Counted from the stretch's first letter, positions 1-9,064 are shown. The stretch: DNA of 64,000 nt from Desulfobacterales bacterium (GCA_015231595.1 JADGBH010000005.1:1-64000); one strand, 5' to 3'. Notes: generated from the sequence alone by a model not told the origin. Numbers and translations are program-made.

Positions 1-235
<235 letters not shown>

Positions 236-310
236 ACTTTAAAAAAGCTACTACTTATACATGTTGATTGTGAAGATAAAAAAATATATATAAAAAAGTA
301 AGAAATAAAA

Positions 311-427
311 TTTCGGTGGCAATAGCAAAGAGGTCACACCCGTAACCATACCGAACACGGAAGTTAAGCTCTTTAGCGCCGATGATACTGTCTGGGTAGC
401 TGGGCGGGAAAGTAGGTCGCTGCCGAA
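311..427 (+). rRNA. rrf: 5S ribosomal RNA
   Basis: This is a 5S-sized segment (about 117 nt). Its ends are complementary (tttcggtggc near the start, gtcgctgccga at the end), and it has the conserved internal CCGAACACGGAAGTTAAG. It lies directly downstream of 23S and is followed by an intrinsic terminator, so it closes the rRNA operon. The exact ends are estimated from the terminal helix. Confidence 0.95.
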
Positions 428-435
428 TAACTATA

Positions 436-481
436 AAAAAAGCCTGAAACTAAGATTAAACTTGGTTTCAGGCTTTTTTAT
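436..481 (+). terminator. Intrinsic terminator of the rRNA operon
   Basis: A perfect 10-bp stem, agcctgaaac (441-450) with gtttcaggct (465-474), is followed by a T-run. It lies 14 bases after the 5S gene and is the expected Rho-independent end of the rrn operon. The A-run before the stem could make it work on both strands. Confidence 0.93.
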
Positions 482-640
482 TTTATGCTGAACTATATTT
501 TAATATAAAATTTTTTTATGGGACTATTAATTTTTTTTATAGTGTGACTAAATTATTTGTCGGAATTATGTTTTTATATAAATTAAAACTAAGAAGGCTA
601 TGATAAAAAATAAACAGTATCTATTATTTTAAATATCAAG

Positions 641-671
641 CTGACGTAAAATTCAGCTTATTAAGGCTAAA
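641..671 (-). repeat. Half copy of interspersed palindromic repeat family
   Basis: Read on the minus strand, this stretch carries tttagccttaataagctga and then a tttacgtcag end. It matches the right half of the copy at 55867-55957 (tttagccttagacagctga, then a tatgtcag end). The left half is not recognisable. It lies in the 384-base gap between the rRNA terminator and the first pilin gene, which otherwise holds only AT-rich sequence and the promoter near 807. Confidence 0.5.
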
Positions 672-805
672 ATTAAAGCGTAATTAAAAATTTTCTATCT
701 AAAAATAGAAACCATATGTCATTATTAATTATGTATAATATGGTTTAAATAATTGAATTGAAATTATAATAGATATAATTCCAATTTTAAGTCGATAAGC
801 GATTG

Positions 806-823
806 AAGGCATGTATTTTGCAT
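806..823 (+). promoter_or_regulatory. Sigma-54-type -24/-12 promoter of minor-pilin operon 1
   Basis: The sequence aaGGCATGTATTTTGCATT has GG at 808-809 and GC at 820-821, exactly 10 bases apart, with CAT after GG and TTGCAT at the -12 end. This is close to the sigma-54 consensus TGGCAC-N5-TTGCA. Transcription would start near 833, about 30 bases before the first pilin start codon. A nearly identical element precedes the second pilin operon. Activator sites are not evident. Confidence 0.7.
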
Positions 824-863
824 TCATCATTTTATTAATAAATAAAGCTTAAGGAGGAAAATT

Positions 864-1427
864 ATGTGTAAAAACGTTAAAGGTTTTACAATTATGGAAC
901 TTATGATTGTTGTAACTATTATAGGAGTTACCGCAGCTTTAGTTTTGCCCAATTTTAGAATATGGAAAGAAAATTCCGAATTGGGAAACGCTGCCAGAGA
1001 GTTAATGACAAATATTAATGTTGCTAAGATGCGGGCAGTAAAAATTGGTCGTAACTGTGTGGTTGGCTTTGATATGCAAATTAGTGGAGTTCAATATAAT
1101 TATGTTCTTTTTGAGGACATGGATAATGATATGGAGTATGATGCAGGTGAAACTATTTTTAACAATGATATAGGCGATACTAAATGGCAAAACGGAAATA
1201 TAAAATTTGATGTGTCAAGCGGACAATCAGGAACAGGGTTAGACATTACGCAGAATTTTCAAAATCAAACTGTAATTGCATTTAGGAGTAATGGATTGAC
1301 TACTGATGTTAATGGAGGCTTAGGTGGAGGAACTATATTTATTATTAATAATCAGGGTAGAAGACTAAGAGTTGTAGTTACTGCTGTAGGAAATATGAGG
1401 ATTCGAAGACCTGATCAACTAATATAA
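864..1427 (+). CDS. fimT: Minor pseudopilin, FimT/GspH type (operon 1)
   Basis: The 187-aa protein begins with a type III (prepilin) signal: a short charged leader, cleavage after Gly7 before Phe8 (KG|FTIMELM), the conserved Glu at mature position 5, and a hydrophobic helix to about residue 30. This defines a type IV pilus or pseudopilus subunit; length and first-gene position fit FimT/GspH. The globular part has an acidic DMDNDMEYDAGE segment that may bind Ca2+. AAGGAGG at 851-857 sets the start. It heads a fimT-pilW-pilV-pilX-pilY1 operon, so it probably belongs to the initiating/tip complex rather than being the major pilin. Exact subtype is inferred from gene order. Confidence 0.85.
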   Translation: MCKNVKGFTIMELMIVVTIIGVTAALVLPNFRIWKENSELGNAARELMTNINVAKMRAVKIGRNCVVGFDMQISGVQYNYVLFEDMDNDMEYDAGETIFNNDIGDTKWQNGNIKFDVSSGQSGTGLDITQNFQNQTVIAFRSNGLTTDVNGGLGGGTIFIINNQGRRLRVVVTAVGNMRIRRPDQLI

Positions 1428-1458
1428 ATTTTTTTAGATATAAAATTAAGGAGGATAT

Positions 1459-2304
1459 ATGGAATATAAAAAAATGAAGGAAGAACATGGATTTACATTA
1501 GTTGAGCTTATGGTTGCGGTAGCAATATTATCTTTAGTGTTAGCTGGTATATACGATATGTATATAAATCAAATTAGAGCCTATGTAAATCAAGATAGAG
1601 CAATAACAATGCAGCAAAATGCAAAAGGAGCTATGTTTATTTTAGAAAAAGAGATTAGAACAATGGGATGTGATCCTTTTGGCGCTCTTTATAGCGTTAT
1701 TGTAAGTCCAATTTTACAAGCTAACGCTAATAGTATTCAATTTACTTCTGATTTAACAGGAGGAGAGACAGACCTAATAGATAATGATGGAGATGGCAAT
1801 GTGGACGAACCTGATGAAAGAAGATTCTCAGATGGTGATGTTAACGATTTGAACGAAAATATTACATATTCATTGATGGATTTTGATGGAAATGGAATTA
1901 CAGATTTAGTTAGAACAGATTTAAATGCCCCTGCACCTTTGAACACTCCCCAACTTGTCGCTGAAAATATAGAATTATTGAATTTTATCTATTATAATAA
2001 CGCTTCTCCACCTGTAATTCTTGATGATACAGGAACAGGAACTATTAATCCATCACCTGTAGGAAATATGGCCAATATTGATTCTATTCAAATTACTTTA
2101 ATCGCTCGAACTGCCGCTATTGAGGAAAGATATGATAACACAAGAGTTTATGAAATAGATCTTCCTAATGGAGTTGTTTTTGCTCCTGACAATAACGCGG
2201 CGAGACCCGGTGTTCAAATGTTCATGCGAGGTGCTCCAAATGACGATCCAAGAGGTGATTCACGAAGAATGTTAATCACTAAAAGAATAAAAATCCGAAA
2301 TTAA
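1459..2304 (+). CDS. pilW: Minor pilin PilW-like (operon 1)
   Basis: A 281-aa prepilin-like protein: leader to Gly11, then FTLVELMVAVAIL with Glu at mature position 5 and one hydrophobic helix. Length, the later conserved INxDSIQITLIAR-like region and position between fimT and pilV fit PilW. Two acidic loops resemble Ca2+-binding loops, DNDGDGNVDEPDE near residue 109 and DFDGNGITD near residue 141. It has a strong RBS (AGGAGG at 1449-1454) and lies 31 bases after fimT. PilW helps prime pilus assembly and place PilY1 at the tip in other bacteria; that role here is inferred. Confidence 0.83.
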   Translation: MEYKKMKEEHGFTLVELMVAVAILSLVLAGIYDMYINQIRAYVNQDRAITMQQNAKGAMFILEKEIRTMGCDPFGALYSVIVSPILQANANSIQFTSDLTGGETDLIDNDGDGNVDEPDERRFSDGDVNDLNENITYSLMDFDGNGITDLVRTDLNAPAPLNTPQLVAENIELLNFIYYNNASPPVILDDTGTGTINPSPVGNMANIDSIQITLIARTAAIEERYDNTRVYEIDLPNGVVFAPDNNAARPGVQMFMRGAPNDDPRGDSRRMLITKRIKIRN

Positions 2305-2325
2305 ATTTAATAGAAAGGAGGCGCA

Positions 2326-2796
2326 ATGTTTAATTTCAAGATAAATAAAATTAGTAAAATTATACTTTCCAAGGAAAAAGGTTTTACTTTAATTGAAATC
2401 GTAATTAGTTTGTCAGTTTTTACTATAGGTATTCTTGCTTTACTCGGAATGCAGATAGCAACAATTAATGGAACTACTCGTAATTTAGAAATGTCTGAAG
2501 CAATGGCTTTAGGTGATGAATGGATAGAAACTTTTGTAGCATTGCCATATACAGATGCTATGATTGGGGGACCTGTTGGACCTGCAGGTACAAAGGGGCC
2601 ATTTGCGGACCCTTTAAATCCTTTAAATCCACCATTTGATGGAAAATATACAGTGGTATGGAGTGTTGATGCCATGAATATAGGAGGAACTGCCGATGAT
2701 GATGTAAGAAATATTCGACTTACAATATCGTGGCCTGATAGAGGAATCCCGCAAGGAAGAAACATTACTTTATTTTATACTAAACAGAGTCTTTAA
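2326..2796 (+). CDS. pilV: Minor pilin PilV-like (operon 1)
   Basis: A 156-aa prepilin: a 19-residue charged leader, then G|FTLIEIVISLSVFTIGIL with Glu5 and the TIGILALLGMQ pattern typical of PilV/GspI-type subunits. A Pro/Gly-rich stretch (GGPVGPAGTKGPFADP) sits in mid-protein. AAAGGAGG precedes the ATG. It is 21 bases after pilW and is followed by pilX, the usual order of type IV minor-pilin operons. It would act in the inner-membrane initiation complex and at the pilus tip. Confidence 0.83.
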   Translation: MFNFKINKISKIILSKEKGFTLIEIVISLSVFTIGILALLGMQIATINGTTRNLEMSEAMALGDEWIETFVALPYTDAMIGGPVGPAGTKGPFADPLNPLNPPFDGKYTVVWSVDAMNIGGTADDDVRNIRLTISWPDRGIPQGRNITLFYTKQSL

Positions 2797-2831
2797 ACTC
2801 ATTGAATTTTTTCAGTAAGGAAGGTGCAAAA

Positions 2832-3419
2832 ATGAAAAGAAAAATTCTTTTTTTCAATAATGATGAAGGTTCTGCAATGCTTATCTCTCTCGTAATAATG
2901 CTTCTGTTAACAATGCTTGGATTATCAATGATGGAGACTAATGCGCGCAATACTGAAATTTCTGGTAATACGCGAGAATATAAAGAAAATTTATATTTAT
3001 CGGAATCTTCAAACATGGATGTTCTTCAACTTTTACAAAATGAAGTTGATAATGTAGCTCCTCTTAATAATCTTTTACCTTCTGGAGCATCTTGCAAAAC
3101 ATGGATAATAATGACTGGAGCAGCTAACTTTGATAGAACAAATATTAATAATTGGACTCTTCCTCCAGCAGGAGTAGTAGAGCAACCCGGACTTAACAGC
3201 CGCAGGATGCGAGATGCTACGATTGATCCGAGTTTCCCCTTTCCTCAGACTGAGTTATTTGCTTCGGTAGTCTTTCAAGGTTATGCTCGTGGATCTTCCG
3301 AAGATGTTGGACAGCCTGACCATTTATATGAATATGCTGTTTTTGGATTGTCTCGAAAAACTGTTGGGGGCCAGGTTATTAATACTGTGTTAGAAACAGG
3401 CTATAGAGAAAGATTTTAA
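2832..3419 (+). CDS. pilX: Minor pilin PilX-like (operon 1)
   Basis: The ATG at 2832, preceded by AAGGAAGG (2817-2824), is chosen over an in-frame TTG at 2802; this gives 195 aa. The N-terminus, DEG|SAMLISLVIMLLLTMLG, is the PilX pattern: a prepilin-like Gly followed by a hydrophobic helix without the usual Glu5. Residues after the helix (NTEISGN, then YLSESS) fit PilX_N-type proteins. It is the last small pilin before pilY1, and in known systems PilX helps present PilY1. Confidence 0.8.
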   Translation: MKRKILFFNNDEGSAMLISLVIMLLLTMLGLSMMETNARNTEISGNTREYKENLYLSESSNMDVLQLLQNEVDNVAPLNNLLPSGASCKTWIIMTGAANFDRTNINNWTLPPAGVVEQPGLNSRRMRDATIDPSFPFPQTELFASVVFQGYARGSSEDVGQPDHLYEYAVFGLSRKTVGGQVINTVLETGYRERF

Positions 3420-3510
3420 TTTTAGCCGTTTTGGGATGTTAGGTAGAGTTTAAAAAAACATTTTACTTAATTATTAACAACGTTAAACTATATTTTTTGG
3501 AGGTGAACCT

Positions 3511-6500
3511 ATGTGGCAAAAAAAATTTAAACTTAGGGAAATATTTTTAGTTTTATTAATTTTAATGTTTACTTGGGGGACAATATATGCTGAATCGCCT
3601 GATTGTCCTGAAAATTGTAGCTACGAGTCTTCTTGCGTATTATTATCAGCCGGTGCTACGTCGGGCTCAATTACCGCTTATTTAAGTAGTTCAGATAAGA
3701 ATGATTATTTTCAGGTTAACATTAATAATCCTGGTTCTTTAAGGGTTTGGACTACTGGCTCTGTAACTAAACGATTTTACTTAAGGACTTCAGGTTGCAG
3801 CACAATTTATGATGGTGGTAGTTATGTATCTAATTTCGATTTAACTATGCCGATAACTCCAGGAACTTATTATGTAAGAGTACGTAGGAGCAGCGGTTCT
3901 GGCGACTACACTATTAACGCTTCTTTTACTCAAGCAGCTCTTACACCAATAAGTTGCTATTCGTCTTTAAATGGTAATATTAATTCCGGTGGTGATGCTG
4001 ATTTTTATGTATTTAATGCAATGGCAGGATCAATGATGGTTGAGACTACAGGTTCTACGGATACTTATGGAGTTTTATATAACTCGAATTGGACTCAAAA
4101 TGGTAGTGCAAATAACGACGGAGGTTCAGGTAGTAACTTTAAGATTACCAGAACTTTAACAGCAGGTACATATTATTTAATGGTTAGACATAATGCTTAT
4201 TTTACAGGCACAGGAACTTATACATTAAATTTGAACTGCGTAACAGCTCATACTATAAATGCGTCAGCATCTGCCGGAGGAACAATAAATCCTTCAGGAT
4301 CAGTCGCTGTTATTAATGGCCAAGATCAAAGTTTTGACATGACCCCTAATTTTGGTTATTTACTTAATGATGTTATAGTGGATGGAGCATCAGTAGGAGC
4401 TCTGACAACGTATGATTTTACTAATGTAAGCAGCGATCATACAATTCATGCTATTTTTGTACAATGTCAAATGGAAACCTATTATTACGATGGTGATGGC
4501 GATGGTTACGGAGACAATTCTTCAACAACGCAACAATGCTCTGGCTATTTTGCATCAGGTTATACATCAGTTGGTGGAGATTGTGATGATGGTAATGCTG
4601 CAATTCATCCTGGCGCTAATGATGTATGCGGAAATGCAGTTGATGAAGATTGTTCTGGTGGTGATAGGTCCTGTGGTTTTCAACAAGTATGTGAAGAGAT
4701 TTCAGATTTGCCTTTAAACACTGAAATTGAATCAGCTCCGCCTCTTATTATGTTTATATTTGACGATTCTGGAAGTATGGATTGGGATATTTCATGTCCT
4801 GGAGAAACTCAAGGATATTGTTACGGAGCAACTTCGGTTACAAGCTATAGAACAAGATGGAAGAACCAATGGTCAGGACATAATAAAATGTGGTATAACC
4901 CTGGAGTTACTTATGAACCATGGCCTCTTTACAGTAATGCTGATCCGAATAGCCCAAAAACTGATCCTCGATCCAGTGGAACTCAAAGTATGGACTCTAA
5001 TTGGATAACCTCGTCGCCATATACTTTAGCAGGAGTTCAAGTTAAATATTCCCATTACTATGTATGGTCAAATAATGACACCCCTGCTGATACAGGTGAT
5101 GATACAGCATATTTGATTAATTTAACAGGAGGGAATATTAATTATTACGAAGTAACTGGACTTGGATCTAATGATACTGTGACTGGTTTAACATTGAGGT
5201 ATCCTCCACCTGGTGATGTTTTAGTTACAAGGTCTTATAACGCTGAAAGGCAAAATTATGCAAACTGGTTTAGTTATTATAGAAAACGTCAATTTGCAGC
5301 AAAAGCGGCTGTTGCACAAGTAATAAATGGAATTTCAGGAGTTAAAATAGGTATTCACACAATTAACAGCAGTGTTAAAGAAGCTGTTAGACCTATAGAT
5401 TGTGATGGTCTTGATGATACAGATTATATGCTCGGTAGAGTTTATGCGGTAGCTGCAAGTGGAGGTACTCCATTAAGAATCGCTTTAAAAACAGCCGGGC
5501 AATACCTTGATGCAACTGACGGAGTTGAGCCTTCCGGCTTAGGAGCATCGCCTTATGCTTCAGAAGCTGATGGTGGAGCTTGTCAGCAGGCTTATGCGAT
5601 ACTCATGACTGATGGTTATTGGAACGGTGGAAACCCATATATTGGAGGAGATTTAGATGGTGATGGATATCAAAATAGTTTGTCAGATGTTGCTAAGTAT
5701 TATTATGACCGTGATTTATCTACGAACGCTAATCTTCTACCAAAAAACAGCATTGACAGTAACCAAAAGCAACATATGGTAACTTATGGAGTAGCGTTTG
5801 GTTTAAATGGAAGCCTAAATCGAAGTAATTATCCGAATTGTCCTACTAAATGTTATGATTATTGTGACACGGCTGATGATTGTCAGAGCTGTGGAGCGCC
5901 AAAATGTCCTGCTACATGGCCTCAACCTGTTGCTAATACATCAACCACATTAGACGATATGTGGCATGCTACAGTAAATGGTCGTGGAACATTTTATAGC
6001 GCTGAAAATCCGCAGCAACTTGTTGATAGCTTAATGAAGCTTATGCAGGATATTGAAAAGAGAAAATCTACCGGAGCTTCAGTTGGAATGCAGACTCAAG
6101 ACCATTATTTAGGTTCTTACATGTATCAAGGTATATATGATACTGACGGATGGTCTGGTGACCTTAAGGCTTACAGTATTAATGCTGATGGAACAATAAA
6201 TCAAAATTATGTTTGGTCAGCTTCTAACAGGCTTGATGTTACTAATTGGGATACTGGAAGAAAAATTATAACTTATAACCCTGCAACTTCTGCTGGTGTT
6301 CCTTTTAGAATAGCTAATTTATCACAACCCCAAAAGGATGCTTTAAGTACAGATCCTGTAGAAGCTCAAAAGGTTTTAAATTATATTCGTGGTGATGCAA
6401 GTAACGAAGAACCAACAGGAACTTTGAGAAAACGTATCCATAAATTGGGAGATATTGTTAATTCAGCGCCTATTTATTCCGGTGGAGTTGTTTATGTTGG

Positions 6501-8046
6501 TGCTAATGATGGTATGCTACATGCTTTTGACTCAAGTACTGGTAATGAGCTATTTGCCTATATACCTAACATGGTTTTTGATTATATAAGGAATCTTTCT
6601 GACGCTGTATTTACTCATTTATATTTTGTTAATGCTACTTCTTATCTTAGAACAATTCCTTCAACTACTCAGAAATATTTAGTAAGTGGTTTAGGAAAAG
6701 GTGGAAAAGGCTTCTTCTGTTTAGATATAAGTTCTGTTGCCTATGGAAGTGAATCAGCAGCAGCTGCTGCATTAGTAAAATGGGAATTTTCTTCAACAAA
6801 TGATTCTGATGTTGGTTTTAGTTATAGCAGACCAGCAATAGTTAAATCTAATTATAATAATGGTGAGTATGTTGTATGTTTTGGTAATGGATATGATAGT
6901 ACAAATGGAAAAGCTGTACTTTTTATTATTGACCTTAACGGAAACTTAGTTAAAAAAATTGATACAGGTTACGGAAATACAACAAGTCTTTGTAATGGTC
7001 TTTCAAGTCCGGCTTTTGTTGATGTTGATAAAAATGGAACTAGTGATTATGCCTATGCTGGAGACCTTCAAGGTAATTTATGGAAGTTCGACCTTTCAAC
7101 ATTATCTGTTAGTTCTTGGGATGTTGCTTTTAAAGAAAGTTCAGTTAACAAACCTTTATTTCAAGCAAGAAACGCAGGTGGACAGATTCAACCTATAACT
7201 TCTAAACCGGATATAATGCAACATTGTGAGCCTTCAAGGCAGGGTTATATCATTGTATTTGGTACTGGTAAATATTTAGGACAATCTGATGTAGTTGGTA
7301 CGGATGTTCAAACTGTATATGGAATCTGGGATTGGAGTTGGGAATGGCAGTCAGTAGGAAAAACTCCTTTAAATAAATATTTTGGTAGTTTAGAGACAAA
7401 TACCAGCTCACCTCCAAGTGGATGTCCCTCTACGCCTTCTCAAGTAAGGATGCTTTCCCATAGGTTAAGTACAGTTGTCCCAGGTTCAAGGGATGTATAT
7501 TTAGTTCAACAGACTGTAGTGGATCAATTCCGTTCAAATAATGCTGAGTGGCGTATAATCAGCAATAATGAAGCTAATTGGTTCTCAGCATCTACAGGGG
7601 TGGGATGTCATGCAGGTTGGTATTTGGATCTGCCTGAGAGCGGTGAAAGAGTTTTTGCTGATATTATAATAAGAGATGGAGCTGCTATTGTTGTTTCAGT
7701 TACGCCAAATGCATCAGGTTCTCCATGTCAGGCATCTAATGGTACTTCTTGGGTTCATCAGATAGAGGCATGTAGTGGTTCAAGATTTGAATACGCAGTC
7801 TTTGATTATAATGGAGATGGAGTTATAGATAAAACTGGTACAACTGATATGGTTAATATGGGAACAACTCAAAATCCAATTTATGTACCTCCTTCAGCTA
7901 AGAGAGTTGACGAAATAATATATACTCCAGCTATTATTTCAGATGATGATTCTGGAACAGAAAGAATGTATTTTAATAGCTCAGTAGATCCTCCACTAAA
8001 AATGCCAGAGAAAAGAGGAGTAATGTATTGGAAGATTAACGAATAG
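3511..8046 (+). CDS. pilY1: PilY1-type pilus tip adhesin with extra N-terminal modules
   Basis: A 1511-aa secreted protein. In order: signal peptide (1-27); two Gly/Tyr-rich beta domains ending in GTYYVRVRRSSGSGDYT-like motifs, resembling bacterial pre-peptidase C-terminal domains (about 45-130 and 150-245); an InlB-repeat-like module (about 247-317); a Cys/Asp-rich MopE-type metal-binding module with DGDGDGYGD and GNAVDEDCSGGD (about 320-390); a von Willebrand A domain with MIDAS DxSxS at 418-422; and the PilY1 beta-propeller from about 976 (GDIVNSAPIY, GANDGMLHAFD) with a Ca2+ loop DVDKNGTSD near 1171. It is longer than typical PilY1 (about 1000-1200 aa) because of the N-terminal modules. 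It likely sits at the pilus tip and mediates adhesion. RBS GGAGG precedes the ATG. Confidence 0.88.
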   Translation: MWQKKFKLREIFLVLLILMFTWGTIYAESPDCPENCSYESSCVLLSAGATSGSITAYLSSSDKNDYFQVNINNPGSLRVWTTGSVTKRFYLRTSGCSTIYDGGSYVSNFDLTMPITPGTYYVRVRRSSGSGDYTINASFTQAALTPISCYSSLNGNINSGGDADFYVFNAMAGSMMVETTGSTDTYGVLYNSNWTQNGSANNDGGSGSNFKITRTLTAGTYYLMVRHNAYFTGTGTYTLNLNCVTAHTINASASAGGTINPSGSVAVINGQDQSFDMTPNFGYLLNDVIVDGASVGALTTYDFTNVSSDHTIHAIFVQCQMETYYYDGDGDGYGDNSSTTQQCSGYFASGYTSVGGDCDDGNAAIHPGANDVCGNAVDEDCSGGDRSCGFQQVCEEISDLPLNTEIESAPPLIMFIFDDSGSMDWDISCPGETQGYCYGATSVTSYRTRWKNQWSGHNKMWYNPGVTYEPWPLYSNADPNSPKTDPRSSGTQSMDSNWITSSPYTLAGVQVKYSHYYVWSNNDTPADTGDDTAYLINLTGGNINYYEVTGLGSNDTVTGLTLRYPPPGDVLVTRSYNAERQNYANWFSYYRKRQFAAKAAVAQVINGISGVKIGIHTINSSVKEAVRPIDCDGLDDTDYMLGRVYAVAASGGTPLRIALKTAGQYLDATDGVEPSGLGASPYASEADGGACQQAYAILMTDGYWNGGNPYIGGDLDGDGYQNSLSDVAKYYYDRDLSTNANLLPKNSIDSNQKQHMVTYGVAFGLNGSLNRSNYPNCPTKCYDYCDTADDCQSCGAPKCPATWPQPVANTSTTLDDMWHATVNGRGTFYSAENPQQLVDSLMKLMQDIEKRKSTGASVGMQTQDHYLGSYMYQGIYDTDGWSGDLKAYSINADGTINQNYVWSASNRLDVTNWDTGRKIITYNPATSAGVPFRIANLSQPQKDALSTDPVEAQKVLNYIRGDASNEEPTGTLRKRIHKLGDIVNSAPIYSGGVVYVGANDGMLHAFDSSTGNELFAYIPNMVFDYIRNLSDAVFTHLYFVNATSYLRTIPSTTQKYLVSGLGKGGKGFFCLDISSVAYGSESAAAAALVKWEFSSTNDSDVGFSYSRPAIVKSNYNNGEYVVCFGNGYDSTNGKAVLFIIDLNGNLVKKIDTGYGNTTSLCNGLSSPAFVDVDKNGTSDYAYAGDLQGNLWKFDLSTLSVSSWDVAFKESSVNKPLFQARNAGGQIQPITSKPDIMQHCEPSRQGYIIVFGTGKYLGQSDVVGTDVQTVYGIWDWSWEWQSVGKTPLNKYFGSLETNTSSPPSGCPSTPSQVRMLSHRLSTVVPGSRDVYLVQQTVVDQFRSNNAEWRIISNNEANWFSASTGVGCHAGWYLDLPESGERVFADIIIRDGAAIVVSVTPNASGSPCQASNGTSWVHQIEACSGSRFEYAVFDYNGDGVIDKTGTTDMVNMGTTQNPIYVPPSAKRVDEIIYTPAIISDDDSGTERMYFNSSVDPPLKMPEKRGVMYWKINE

Positions 8047-8068
8047 GAAGATCAGTTAGCAATAGTTT

Positions 8069-8102
8069 TTGGGAACCGGTTAAAATTATTTCTGGTTCCC
8101 AA
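8069..8102 (+). other. Inverted repeat between pilY1 and the next small gene
   Basis: TTGGGAACC (8069-8077) pairs with GGTTCCCAA (8094-8102) around an AT-rich loop. No T-run follows, so it is not a convincing terminator. It may be an RNA-processing or 3'-stabilising hairpin that lowers expression of the downstream small gene relative to pilY1. Confidence 0.45.
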
Positions 8103-8140
8103 TAATAGCAAAGGTACAATTATTAATAAGGAGATTGACA

Positions 8141-8476
8141 ATGAGAAAATGTTTACTTATAAATTTTATAATTATTTTGATGTTTTGTAGTTGGGGGCTT
8201 GCTGATACAGTAAATACTCCTAATAAAGACGCATCTTCCGGGAAACCTGAAATTAATATCCAGAAAATTGAATTTGATTTGGAAGGCAACATTGATAGGT
8301 TTGATGATAATGAACTTGTGGTTGATGATAGATTTCATTATGTTTCAAAATTAGTTAGGTTTCGCTCAAAAGATGATAAAAAATCGCTTTTAAGATCTAA
8401 CTTTACAGTAGGAACAACAGTTAGAGTAAAATTAAATTCAAAAGGTGAGGTTGAAACTATTTGGAAGGTTAAATAG
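8141..8476 (+). CDS. Small secreted protein closing pilin operon 1
   Basis: The ATG at 8141 with AAGGAG at 8128-8133 gives 111 aa; an in-frame TTG two codons earlier is rejected. Residues 1-20 are a clear signal peptide (hydrophobic core ending WGLAD). The mature part is a short beta-rich domain with VGTTVRVKLNSKGEVETIWKV at its end, the pattern of small OB-fold/DUF5666-like domains. I do not recognise the family with certainty. A second small secreted protein of similar design follows the second pilY1 (14379-14765), so the pair probably serves the pilus tip system. A terminator follows at once. Confidence 0.7.
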   Translation: MRKCLLINFIIILMFCSWGLADTVNTPNKDASSGKPEINIQKIEFDLEGNIDRFDDNELVVDDRFHYVSKLVRFRSKDDKKSLLRSNFTVGTTVRVKLNSKGEVETIWKVK

Positions 8477-8499
8477 TTTTTTATTTAAGTGAAATGTAG

Positions 8500-8531
8500 T
8501 AGCCTGGCAATTCCATTGCCGGGCTATTTTT
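8500..8531 (+). terminator. Intrinsic terminator of pilin operon 1
   Basis: TAGCCTGGCAAT (8500-8511) pairs with ATTGCCGGGCTA (8515-8526), with one G-T pair and a 3-base loop, and is followed by an eight-base T-run. It lies 24 bases after the stop codon of the small secreted protein. Confidence 0.9.
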
Positions 8532-8552
8532 TTTAGATGTCGTATTAAGATT

Positions 8553-8638
8553 AAAAATGACATATCATTACTGTTTTTAGATGATAAAATTTGGATTGGC
8601 CTGTATTTTTAGCCTTAATAACCTGAATGAAGCGTCAA
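8553..8638 (+). repeat. Degenerate copy of interspersed palindromic repeat family
   Basis: It starts AAAAATGACATATCATTACT, matching the left ends of the copies at 18063 and 55867, continues with ATGATAAAATTTGG and TTTTTAGCCTTAATAACCTGA, and ends GCGTCA. The internal stem has decayed. It sits directly after the terminator of pilin operon 1, like the other copies, which also lie next to gene 3' ends. Confidence 0.65.
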
Positions 8639-8778
8639 TAAATAGGTTGTTAAGAGGTATTGATTTTCGTTTTTGCCATTGTCTAAACACGATTTAAAGG
8701 ATTAAGCAATTACAGGATTAACTTTATTGGCAATAATCAATCTTTGGCATCTTTCAATTTTAGCTTACATTTTTAATT

Positions 8779-8846
8779 CTGGATTCCCGCCTTCGCGGGA
8801 ATGACAGTACAACACCCGCGTCATTCCCGCGAAGGCGGGAATCCAG
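8779..8846 (+). repeat. Paired REP-like palindromes (inverted duplicate)
   Basis: CTGGATTCCCGCCTTCGCGG (from 8779), continuing to GAATGAC, is repeated in inverted orientation as GTCATTCCCGCGAAGGCGGG (from 8820), ending ATCCAG at 8846, with a short spacer between them. Each unit is itself a hairpin (CCCGCCTTCGCGGG). This G+C-rich unit stands out from its AT-rich surroundings and resembles widely spread REP/BIME-type extragenic palindromes. The rest of the gap from 8640 to 9045 shows no gene. Confidence 0.85.
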
Positions 8847-9045
8847 TTTAAATATCGTTTTTTTAAAGGTATTAACTATTTTCCCTGTATTACCTATACT
8901 ATAAAAAAAATTAAGAGCCAGCATTAACTTTTTTTATAGATTAATGCGTAACTTCGTAAATTTAGAATAACAATGTTTATTAGTTGATTTTTAACTATCC
9001 CTGTATATATATGAAGTGCGAGTATTGTTTCATCTAAACATATAG

Positions 9046-9064
9046 ATGGCATATATTTTGTATG
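9046..9064 (+). promoter_or_regulatory. Sigma-54-type -24/-12 promoter of minor-pilin operon 2
   Basis: The sequence aTGGCATATATTTTGTATGA has GG at 9048-9049 and GT at 9060-9061, with the same 10-base spacing and nearly the same spacer as the element before operon 1 (GGCATGTATTTTGCAT). Only the C of the -12 GC is changed to T. Predicted transcription start is near 9073, which excludes an ATG at 9046 as the fimT start. Confidence 0.62.

Noticed and set aside
236..310. tRNA in the 23S-5S spacer
   Set aside because: The spacer is only about 75 bases, AT-rich, and shows no cloverleaf or T-loop motif.
4448..5008. Alternate-frame open frames inside pilY1
   Set aside because: Out of frame with a full-length, domain-supported gene, and without RBS.
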